NCBI GenBank assembly: GCA_900540875.1
Contig: UQHT01000014.1
Coordinates: 1-60,376 of the forward strand
Source of the DNA: an uncultured Collinsella sp.
Lineage (GTDB): Bacteria; Actinomycetota; Coriobacteriia; Coriobacteriales; Coriobacteriaceae
DNA length: 60,376 nucleotides
Direction: 5' to 3'
Position numbers and translations under genes: made by a program. Positions 39,908 through 46,830 of the stretch are shown here, one piece after another. The first letter of the stretch is position 1; every line of letters begins with the position of its first letter. Below the pieces are notes generated by a model, which worked only from the letters and a program-made list of their open reading frames with translations, was not told where the DNA came from and made no database searches.

Positions 39908-39982
39908 CCCCAACCCAAATCCGACGCGTGGCGCCGCACGACCCAGATGCGACGTCACGCCGTCCATACGCAGGAGCGCACC

Positions 39983-41239
39983 ATGCTCAACCATCTCAAA
40001 CAACACTTTGGTTCCCGGCGCACCGGCGGTCACGGAGGCCTAGACATTGCGCGGCATATCGGCCCCGGGCTGCTCGTGACCGTCGGCTTTATCGACCCGG
40101 GCAACTGGGCCTCCAATATGGCCGCGGGCTCGCAGTTTGGCTACGCGCTGCTGTGGATCGTCACGCTGTCCACGATTATGCTCATCGTGCTGCAGCACAA
40201 CGCGGCGCACTTGGGCATCGCCACGGGCGCCTGCCTTGCCGAGGCCACGACCCGCTTTCTCCCCCGCATCGTGGGACGCGCGGTGCTCGGCAGCGCCTAT
40301 CTCGCGACCATCGCCACCGCCATGGCCGAAGTCCTGGGCGGCGCGATTGCCCTTCAAATGCTCTTTGGGCTGCCCGTGCGTGCGGGCTGCGTCATCGTGG
40401 CGGCAATATCGATGGCGATGCTCATGACGAACTCCTACAAGCGAGCCGAACGCTGGATCATCGCCTTCGTAGGCGTGGTAGGACTCTCGTTTTTGGCCGA
40501 GCTTGCACTAGTCAAGGTCGACTGGCCGCAAGCCGCCGCAAGCTGGATCACGCCCAGTATGCCCACTGGCTCTGCCGCGATTATCGTGAGTGTCCTGGGT
40601 GCGGTCGTTATGCCACACAACCTTTTTCTGCACTCCGAGGTCATCCAATCCATGCACTTCGAAGGCCAAGGCGAGCAGGTTATCGAAGAGCGTCTGCGCT
40701 ACGAGCTCTTCGACACGCTCTTTTCGATGGGCGTGGGCTGGGCAATCAACTCGGCCATGGTCATCCTGGCCGCAACGACCTTCTTTGCGCACGGCATTGT
40801 CGTAGACGACCTCGCCGTCGCAGCGGCCACGCTCTCCCCCATCTTGGGCCCGGCGAGCTCGGCCATCTTTGCGGTAGCGCTGCTGTTCGCGGGATTATCG
40901 AGCAGCGTGACAGCGGGCATGGCGGCGGGAACCATCACTGCGGGCATGTTCGACGAGGAATACGACATCCACGACCGACATTCCTCGGTCGGGGTGGCGG
41001 CCTGTTTCGCCGGCGCAGTGACGGCGTGCCTGGTCGTCCCAAATCCTTTTGAAGGTCTCATCTGGAGTCAGGCACTGCTGTCGCTTCAGCTACCGATTAC
41101 GGTCTTTGTGCTCATACGGCTCACCAGTTCACCCCGCGTCATGGGCAAATACGCCAATTCGCGTCCACTCAACGCGCTGCTCGTAGGGATCGGTGCCATC
41201 GTGACGATTCTCGATGTCGTGTTGTTGACAGGGATGTAA
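39983..41239 (+). CDS. NRAMP family divalent metal transporter
   Basis: A 418-residue inner-membrane transporter with about eleven hydrophobic segments. The first metal-binding helix has DPGNWASNMAAGS, the sixth has MPHNLFLHS, where the usual Tyr is Phe. The Asp, Asn and Met ligands for Mn/Fe are kept. It probably imports manganese or iron. ATG 39983 follows AGGAGCGCACC; gpmA ends 75 bp upstream on the same strand, so read-through is possible. Confidence 0.88.
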   Translation: MLNHLKQHFGSRRTGGHGGLDIARHIGPGLLVTVGFIDPGNWASNMAAGSQFGYALLWIVTLSTIMLIVLQHNAAHLGIATGACLAEATTRFLPRIVGRAVLGSAYLATIATAMAEVLGGAIALQMLFGLPVRAGCVIVAAISMAMLMTNSYKRAERWIIAFVGVVGLSFLAELALVKVDWPQAAASWITPSMPTGSAAIIVSVLGAVVMPHNLFLHSEVIQSMHFEGQGEQVIEERLRYELFDTLFSMGVGWAINSAMVILAATTFFAHGIVVDDLAVAAATLSPILGPASSAIFAVALLFAGLSSSVTAGMAAGTITAGMFDEEYDIHDRHSSVGVAACFAGAVTACLVVPNPFEGLIWSQALLSLQLPITVFVLIRLTSSPRVMGKYANSRPLNALLVGIGAIVTILDVVLLTGM

Positions 41240-41266
41240 TGGGGCGGGGCACCTACTCAGGCAAAC

Positions 41267-41404
41267 GTCTCGATCTGTAACATCTAGACCCGCTTTCGAT
41301 GTCTAGATGTTACAGATTGAGATCTTCTGCCGGACGGTTTTGGTTTGTCTCGATATGTAACAAGTGGGCCCAATTTCCACCGTTAGATGTTACAGATTGA
41401 GACA
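41267..41404. repeat. Palindrome array 6 (two copies, 81-bp period)
   Basis: Copies at 41267-41323 and 41346-41404, placed between the convergent NRAMP and rubredoxin genes. The segment from the spacer into the second loop is nearly identical to array 5. Confidence 0.92.
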
Positions 41405-41471
41405 AAAGGTCGGTCGGACTCACAACAGACAGGATCGGTCAACAGCAACCGTGATCCCTTGGGGGCGGAGG

Positions 41472-41507
41472 AAAAGGGCCCCGGCCGAGAATTCGACCGA
41501 GGCCCTT
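41472..41507 (-). terminator. Terminator after the rubredoxin gene
   Basis: AAGGGCC pairs with GGCCCTT, with further pairing inside, and TTTTCC follows on the minus strand. It lies 40 bp beyond the rubredoxin stop. Confidence 0.7.
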
Positions 41508-41546
41508 GGACAGAGCTATGTTCGGCTTTCGCCGTGTGTCTGCGAG

Positions 41547-41690
41547 CTACTCCTCGACGAGCTCAAACTGATCGGGACCGACGCCGCAAACCGGGCACAC
41601 GTAATCTTCGGGCAGCTCGGGCGTATCGACCTCAACCTCGTAACCGCAAACGGTGCACACGAACTTATACGTCTTCTTCTCCTCAGCCAT
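41547..41690 (-). CDS. Rubredoxin-like protein
   Basis: A 47-residue iron protein with two CxxC knuckles (CTVCGY and CPVCGV) in rubredoxin spacing, but slightly shorter than typical rubredoxin (about 52 residues). It transfers electrons in the cytoplasm, often to oxygen- or peroxide-detoxifying enzymes. ATG 41690 follows GAGAGGAGAACATC. The flavin reductase upstream is its likely partner; in other anaerobes the two are one protein (high-molecular-weight rubredoxin). Confidence 0.88.
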   Translation of the reverse strand: MAEEKKTYKFVCTVCGYEVEVDTPELPEDYVCPVCGVGPDQFELVEE

Positions 41691-41779
41691 GATGTTCTCC
41701 TCTCGAACGCGACTGGTGATGTACTTCATTTATCAGTATAGATTCTCAATAATATAATGCAAGTTTTTTTAAAACATTT

Positions 41780-42283
41780 CTAGCCTTGATACGAGGACGC
41801 CTTCGGAGGCGTCTTGCCCTTCAGGACCTTATGGTAGTAATCGTAGGTGAGCGGCGTCTCGTCGCTCAGGCGCTCGGCATCCTCGACCTCGCCGATAAAC
41901 AGTAGATGCGTACCCACATCCACAGTGTCGATCAAACGGCAGCTAAACAGGGCCGTCGCGTGCTCGGGCACATAGGGCATGCCCAGAGCCGTCTCGCGGG
42001 TCTCGTATTTGGCAAACTTGTCATAATCGCTGCTGGTGCGGAACCCAAAGTTACCGATGTAGAGCATATCGGCCGTCTGATCGATCACGGTCAGCGCGAA
42101 CGCTTTGGCCGATGCGATGACGCCCGAGGTGACGTTGTCCTTGTTCACGGCAACCGAAATGCGCGGCGGCATGGACGTCACCTGCACCGCCGTGTTGATG
42201 ACGCAGCCGGCGCGCAGCCCGTCTGCCGCGGCGCTCACCACGTACAGACCGCTCGGCATGGTAAAGAACGCTGTTTTGTCCAT
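41780..42283 (-). CDS. Flavin reductase (flavoredoxin-like) protein
   Basis: A 167-residue FMN-binding protein of the flavin reductase family. The start (MPSGLYVVSA), then NTAVQVTSMPP and the GNFGFRTSSDYDKFA region match flavoredoxin and the N-terminal half of high-molecular-weight rubredoxin. It should pass electrons to the rubredoxin encoded 89 bp downstream. ATG 42283 follows GGGGAGTGATCG. Confidence 0.87.
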   Translation of the reverse strand: MDKTAFFTMPSGLYVVSAAADGLRAGCVINTAVQVTSMPPRISVAVNKDNVTSGVIASAKAFALTVIDQTADMLYIGNFGFRTSSDYDKFAKYETRETALGMPYVPEHATALFSCRLIDTVDVGTHLLFIGEVEDAERLSDETPLTYDYYHKVLKGKTPPKASSYQG

Positions 42284-42334
42284 AACGATCACTCCCCTAA
42301 CCCGGGTTGGAACCTCATGGATGTATGTACCCAC

Positions 42335-42368
42335 AAAAAGGCGGCACCCATAACGGACGCCGCCTTTG
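42335..42368 (-). terminator. Intrinsic terminator after smpB
   Basis: AAAGGCGGC pairs with GCCGCCTTT and a T-run follows on the minus strand. Upstream of it, 42413-42471 can form a second imperfect hairpin (16 of 18 arm bases match). Confidence 0.75.
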
Positions 42369-42488
42369 AAACATATGTGTCAGAACAGTAAGAAAGATGA
42401 GACACCCGCAGCTGCGGTGAAATAGGGACTGAATAGCCCCTCAAACAGGCAAACCAGTCCGTATTCCACCGCAACTTATGAAGGACGG

Positions 42489-42959
42489 TCAGCGGTTGCG
42501 TTCCTTGAGGGCGCGGTCGATCTCGCGTTGGACATCACGCTTGGCCATGTCCTCGCGCTTGTCGTAAAGCTTCTTGCCGCGGCCTAGGCCCAGCAGCAGC
42601 TTTACGCGGCCGTCGGTATTAAAGTAGAGCTCCAGCGGCACCAGCGCATAGCCGCGGTTGCGAAGTTTGCCGTCAAGAAAGTCGATCTCCTTGCGGTGCA
42701 GCAGCAGACGGCGCCGACGGTCGGGATCGCGATTCCACACGCCACCATGGCTATAAGGGTGGATATGCAGGCCGACGAGCCAGCACTCCCCGCCACGAAT
42801 CAGTGCGAAGGTATCGGTAATCTGGCACGCGCGCTCGCGAATCGACTTGACCTCGGTACCGCTCAGCTCAATACCGCACTCAAACGTCTCATCGATAAAG
42901 TACTCGTGATGTGCCGAGCGATTCTTGGAAATGAGCTTGCGCTCGCGCTTACTGGGCAT
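42489..42959 (-). CDS. smpB: SsrA-binding protein SmpB
   Basis: A 156-residue RNA-binding protein that delivers tmRNA to stalled ribosomes. ELSGTEVKSIR, HIHPYS and the basic C-terminal tail (KKLYDKREDMAKRD) are typical. ATG 42959 overlaps the end of the TPR gene and follows AAGGAGGCCGGCG. No tmRNA gene lies in the window. Confidence 0.95.
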   Translation of the reverse strand: MPSKRERKLISKNRSAHHEYFIDETFECGIELSGTEVKSIRERACQITDTFALIRGGECWLVGLHIHPYSHGGVWNRDPDRRRRLLLHRKEIDFLDGKLRNRGYALVPLELYFNTDGRVKLLLGLGRGKKLYDKREDMAKRDVQREIDRALKERNR

Positions 42960-43866
42960 CGCCGGCCTCCTTGGCGCCATCGGCGTTTGAGCCCGCAGCC
43001 TCGCGCTTTGCCTTGCGCTCGGCGTTAAGCTCGGCATCACTCTCGCGCACCAGCTTGATAATCGCCGCGCACGCCTCTTCGCCCACCAGGTCGCGGGCAC
43101 GGACCGTCAGGCGCGTAGCCTCCTGCTTGTCGCCGTCGCTCGCAGCGTCGGTCGCACACATGATCAGGCAGATGGCAATCTCGGCCGAAGGCGAGGTCGG
43201 CACGCCCTGCAGGGCGAGCTCACCCATCACATGGTCGTCACTCTCGTCCGCGGCATCCGGATAGGTGGTATGGATCTTGTTGAGCAGGCGCGTCGTATGC
43301 GCATCGTTGGGCGCCAGGCGCAGCGCCAGACGCGCGCAGCCCACGGCAGCCGAAATGTTCTCGGTCTCGGGCTCCAAGAAGTACTGACCCAAGTTGGTGT
43401 AGGCGCGTGCGGCGCACTTACCGTCGCTCGCGCGCTCCAGCACCGAGAACGAGAGCGATGCCCACTCCTGCTTGTCCTCGAGCGCGCGGAACAGCTCGGC
43501 CAAGTCCAAGCGATAGTTGCAGTTCATGGGATCCCAACGCACGGCCTGCATCAGGGCATTCCGAGCACTCACATAATCCTGCTGGCGGATGTAGGCAAAC
43601 GCCATGTCGGAGTACAGGCGGTCAAAGGGAACCTCGACCTGCACCAGCTCGCGCGGATCCTTCTCCACGCGGCGATAGGCCAGGCGCTCAAACTTGCTGT
43701 CGAAGCTAAAGTACTGGCGCTTCTCCTCCGTCTTGCACTCAGCGTCGATATACTCCTCGGCGAGCTCCACCAGACGCTCAAGCAGCGGCGTCGCCGTAGC
43801 CAGGTCGCCCTGCGCCAGATAGTTCTCGGCATACGTGATGTCTTCCAAGCTGATAGGCAGGTCCAT
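42949..43866 (-). CDS. Tetratricopeptide-repeat protein
   Basis: A 305-residue soluble helical protein. At least three TPR-like pairs are visible (for example YSDMAFAYIRQQDYVSARNAL, quoted loosely, then AARAYTNLGQYFL and NISAAVGCARLALRLAPND). The C terminus is charged and Ala rich. It is followed by smpB with an 11-bp overlap, so the two are coupled. Role unknown; TPR proteins mediate protein contacts. Confidence 0.8.
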   Translation of the reverse strand: MDLPISLEDITYAENYLAQGDLATATPLLERLVELAEEYIDAECKTEEKRQYFSFDSKFERLAYRRVEKDPRELVQVEVPFDRLYSDMAFAYIRQQDYVSARNALMQAVRWDPMNCNYRLDLAELFRALEDKQEWASLSFSVLERASDGKCAARAYTNLGQYFLEPETENISAAVGCARLALRLAPNDAHTTRLLNKIHTTYPDAADESDDHVMGELALQGVPTSPSAEIAICLIMCATDAASDGDKQEATRLTVRARDLVGEEACAAIIKLVRESDAELNAERKAKREAAGSNADGAKEAGDAQ

Positions 43867-43929
43867 GACAACTCCTCGGTCCGGGCGGCAGACTCAACGC
43901 GCGCCTTAAATATCGGTCAATACACAAAA

Positions 43930-43953
43930 CCCGGGTCTCTTACGAGGCCCGGG
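43930..43953 (-). terminator. Terminator after tRNA-Glu
   Basis: CCCGGG pairs with CCCGGG with CTC/GAG inside, followed on the minus strand by TTTTG. Confidence 0.8.
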
Positions 43954-43963
43954 CGTTCAATTT

Positions 43964-44040
43964 TGGTAGCCCGTACCAGATTCGAACTGGTGATCTCCGC
44001 CTTGAGAGGGCGGCGTCCTAAACCGCTAGACGAACGGGCC
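43964..44040 (-). tRNA. tRNA-Glu (anticodon CTC)
   Basis: The complement starts GGCCCGT and folds as a cloverleaf. The anticodon arm is CGCC-CTCTCAA-GGCG, giving CTC. The T arm has GTTCGAATC, and ACCA ends the 3' side, so CCA is encoded. Confidence 0.95.
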
Positions 44041-44057
44041 ATATGTAGCAAATGCAA

Positions 44058-44131
44058 TGGCTGGGATGGAGGGAGTCGAACCCCCATTGACGGAACCAGA
44101 ATCCGCTGTCCTGCCATTAGACGACATCCCA
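44058..44131 (-). tRNA. tRNA-Gln (anticodon CTG)
   Basis: The complement starts TGGGATG. The anticodon loop TTCTGGT gives CTG, the T arm has GTTCGACTC, and GCCA ends the 3' side. It lies 17 bp upstream of tRNA-Glu and the two are probably one transcript. Confidence 0.95.
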
Positions 44132-44396
44132 ATGACTGCATCGCTGCGCTCGGCTGTGCCTTTGCGCAAGAAAGAAATATACGGGAAGTCCGGCCGTGAC
44201 GCAAGCCCCAATTTTGACTTTTTTGAAATTCAGTCAAATACGGCCAACACGTGAAGGACCTGTGAAGCGCCAGCGACACGTACGGCGCCAAAGCCCGTAA
44301 AACATCCCGCATCTACCGCTGGTAGATTACAACAATGCAGCACTCACGGCTGATGGCACAATCGAACCGTCATCATTGCACGGATATCGAGGCGCC

Positions 44397-44807
44397 ATGG
44401 ACGAAGAGCTTGATTACCTATGGGAGACCCTGGGCCTCGAGATCACTGCTGACCTTTGGCCCGAACGGGACAAAATCCATCCCACTTTGCGCCCCGCCAT
44501 CACGGTGATGCAGGCAAACTACCGCCGTGCATCCTTTTTGATCATGCGGATGTCATGGCACGCGGGACTCCCCGACCTTAGGCGAATCCAGGCAAGCCTC
44601 GTCGAGCTGTCCGGCATGCCGACCGTCATATCCGAGGCGCACCTGGAGCAGCGCCAGCGCGAGCGACTGCAACAGCAGCGGATTCCCTTTATCTGCCCCG
44701 GCGTTCAGGCATATCTGCCCTTTATGGACGAGGAGTACTGGAGCGGCAAGCCCAACAAGCACGTAAAGGTCTACGATCCGCACGAATGGGCACAGCTCGA
44801 TGATTGA
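44397..44807 (+). CDS. Small protein of unknown function
   Basis: A 136-residue protein. The stretch RQRERLQQQRIPFICPGVQAYLPFM resembles, from memory, a segment found in some MarR-type regulators of anaerobes, but no clear winged-helix domain follows here, so it may be a truncated relative. ATG 44397 follows GAGGCGCC. It is isolated between tRNA genes and a convergent ArsC-like gene. Confidence 0.6.
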   Translation: MDEELDYLWETLGLEITADLWPERDKIHPTLRPAITVMQANYRRASFLIMRMSWHAGLPDLRRIQASLVELSGMPTVISEAHLEQRQRERLQQQRIPFICPGVQAYLPFMDEEYWSGKPNKHVKVYDPHEWAQLDD

Positions 44808-44879
44808 GCCGAGCGAGCCCGCCGATGGAAAACACGTCCCACCCTGAGCACTCAAAACGGGTCGCACTTTCCGCAGCCG

Positions 44880-45239
44880 CTACAGCAACGCCTCGACCCA
44901 AGCCGATTCCCTAAAGCCGGGAATCGCAAAGTCGTCGCCCACCAACAGCGGACGCTTGACCAGCATGCCGTCGGTCGCCAGCAGCTCGTAGCACTCCCGA
45001 TCCGTCATGCCCGCATCTAGACGCGCCTTCAGGCCCAGCTCTCGATATTTCATGCCCGACGAATTAAAGAAGCGCCGCACCGGCAGTCCCGAACGAGCAA
45101 TCCAGGTCGCAAGCTCATCAGCCGTGGGATTGTCCAAAACGATATCGCGGTCGATATACTCTACCCCGTGTTCGTCCAGCCATGCCTTGGCCTTCTTACA
45201 GGTCGAGCACTTGGGATATTCAACAAACAATACCGCCAT
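44880..45239 (-). CDS. ArsC/Spx family protein
   Basis: A 119-residue thioredoxin-fold protein. It has YPKCSTCKKAKAWLD near the N terminus (CxxC) and NSSGMKYRELGLK, the pattern of the YffB/ArsC-like branch. Members act as glutaredoxin-like reductases or as RNA polymerase-binding regulators (Spx); an arsenate role is unlikely without other ars genes. ATG 45239 follows AAAGGAAATCCC. Confidence 0.85.
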   Translation of the reverse strand: MAVLFVEYPKCSTCKKAKAWLDEHGVEYIDRDIVLDNPTADELATWIARSGLPVRRFFNSSGMKYRELGLKARLDAGMTDRECYELLATDGMLVKRPLLVGDDFAIPGFRESAWVEALL

Positions 45240-45361
45240 GGGATTTCCTTTCTTAGAGAAAACAGGTGTCCGGAAAACTGCACATCGACGACCACTCGCG
45301 ATTGCAGCCGTTATTGTAGTCAATGTCGAAGCATAGGCAGTCGCGATGTCTCGTCTTAAGG

Positions 45362-45943
45362 CTAGCGCCTCGCATGGGCGCCGATCGGCCGAGTCGCATA
45401 GCGCACCAACGCCGCTGCCAGCAATACCAACAGCATGGCGGTGACATAGCCCGCAGCATCGAATCCTAAATCGATAACGTCGAAATGCCTGCCGGGAACA
45501 AAGATCTTATGTACCTGATCGCCAACGGAGCAGACGGTGCAAAAGAGCAACACGGGCACGCAACGGGAGCACACGCTCCACGGACGCCCGGAAAAGCAAA
45601 CCACGACCACCGAGGCGAACAATCCGACGAAGAAAAACTCTACGGTATGGGCAACGCGACGGACGTTCGTGGCCACCCACATGCGAATGGAAGCAAGTCG
45701 GCCAGACCGGACATTCGAAGCAGCCGAATCGGTGCCCCCGGTCATCCCGTTCTCGGTCTGAGCTTCGCCCGCGACATCGGCAGCCTGTACGCCCGTAGCT
45801 TGACCCTCCACCACACGCGCGGTGGACTCGCTCAGCAACGACGTCTCCACCGCATTTTGCTCCGTCAGCACCCAGATGCCCGCCAGCGTTGCAGCGAACA
45901 GAACGATCGCGGTCCATCCGATTATTTGTTTTACGCGCGCCAA
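45362..45943 (-). CDS. VanZ family membrane protein
   Basis: A 193-residue membrane protein. One hydrophobic segment starts near residue 6, followed by an outward loop rich in Thr/Ser/Glu, and three more segments follow with FFFVGLFASVVV and DVIDLGFDAAGY, the VanZ C-terminal pattern. TTG 45943 is chosen because AAAGGAGGTAGGCCC directly precedes it. VanZ-like proteins are linked to glycopeptide and envelope stress in some species; the role here is unknown. Confidence 0.82.
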   Translation of the reverse strand: MARVKQIIGWTAIVLFAATLAGIWVLTEQNAVETSLLSESTARVVEGQATGVQAADVAGEAQTENGMTGGTDSAASNVRSGRLASIRMWVATNVRRVAHTVEFFFVGLFASVVVVCFSGRPWSVCSRCVPVLLFCTVCSVGDQVHKIFVPGRHFDVIDLGFDAAGYVTAMLLVLLAAALVRYATRPIGAHARR

Positions 45944-46047
45944 GGGCCTACCTCCTTTTTTGAATATCAGCGAGTGTAGCCCCAAATGACATCGCCACCG
46001 TATCAAAATTTGAATCGCAACAGGAAGCGACAAAGCGACGCAAACCC

Positions 46048-46653
46048 CTACCCCGCCTCGCGCATCCAGCGATCAAACGTCCCCACGCACACGCCCAGGC
46101 ACTTTGCTGCCTGGCTGCGGGTAATATCGCCCGCCTCATAGCTATCCCGTACCAGATCAAACTGAGGAGGGCACGGCTTGCGAGGTCGACCGAAACGGAC
46201 CCCTCGCGCCCGCGCCGCTGCAATTCCCTCCGCTTGGCGCCGATGGATATTCTCGCGCTCCACCTGCGCCACGTAGCTCAGCAGTTGCAGCACAATATCG
46301 GCAATCAGGGCATTAGTCACATCCGGCGTGCCGCTTGCCCTGGCGCGCGTGTCAAGCAATGGCATGTCCAACACCACAATGGCAACCCCGAGCTCCTTGG
46401 TAATGCGACGCCATTCCTCAAGAATCTCGGAGTAATTACGACCAAGTCGGTCGATAGAAAGCACCACCAGCACGTCCCCGTCTCCCAGGACGTGCAGCAG
46501 ATCGCGATACCGCGGTCGATCGAAGTCCTTGCCGCTCGCATGGTCGGCATAAATATTCGCCGAGCCCACGCCATAGGCGCCCAGCGCATCCAGCTGCCGA
46601 TTTAGATTCTGATCGCGCGAACTCACCCGCGCATAACCATACACCGTCGCCAT
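46048..46653 (-). CDS. Serine recombinase (resolvase/invertase family)
   Basis: A 201-residue site-specific recombinase. The catalytic serine is in YGYARVSSRDQN, with VLSIDRLGRNY and the long E helix (ADIVLQLLSYVAQVERENI). A helix-turn-helix (ITRSQAAKCLGVCVGTFDRWM) ends the protein. ATG 46653 follows GCGGGGATGAG. No transposase, inverted switch or terminal repeat is obvious nearby, so it may be a remnant or act on a distant site. Confidence 0.88.
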   Translation of the reverse strand: MATVYGYARVSSRDQNLNRQLDALGAYGVGSANIYADHASGKDFDRPRYRDLLHVLGDGDVLVVLSIDRLGRNYSEILEEWRRITKELGVAIVVLDMPLLDTRARASGTPDVTNALIADIVLQLLSYVAQVERENIHRRQAEGIAAARARGVRFGRPRKPCPPQFDLVRDSYEAGDITRSQAAKCLGVCVGTFDRWMREAG

Positions 46654-46675
46654 CTCATCCCCGCTTTCTTGTAAA

Positions 46676-46708
46676 CCTGCCAAAAAGGGACAGGTTTATT
46701 TTGGTAGG
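46676..46708. repeat. GGGACAGGTT-type hairpin element, copy 2
   Basis: CCTGCCAAAA and TTTTGGTAGG form arms (9 of 10 pair) around AGGGACAGGTTTA. It lies 23 bp upstream of the recombinase start. A close copy is at 58804-58836. Confidence 0.8.
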
Positions 46709-46773
46709 TTTTACCTCTCGAATAGCAGGTAAGCGGGCGGCCGAGCGGACGGCAAGGTAGCTATGATCCAAAT

Positions 46774-46805
46774 GCGGAGGGCGGCCCCGAAAGACCGCCC
46801 TCCGC
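46774..46805. terminator. GC-rich hairpin after rnr
   Basis: GCGGAGGGCGG pairs perfectly with CCGCCCTCCGC over 11 bp, 26 bp beyond the RNase R stop. There is no T-run, so termination is inferred from position only. Confidence 0.6.
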
Positions 46806-46830
46806 TCTCCCGCCATGAGTCGAGATTTGG

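Noticed and set aside
42289..42488. tmRNA gene next to smpB
   Set aside because: Neither the tRNA-like ends nor the conserved GGTTTCGACA-type start are present; only a terminator and an imperfect hairpin are seen.
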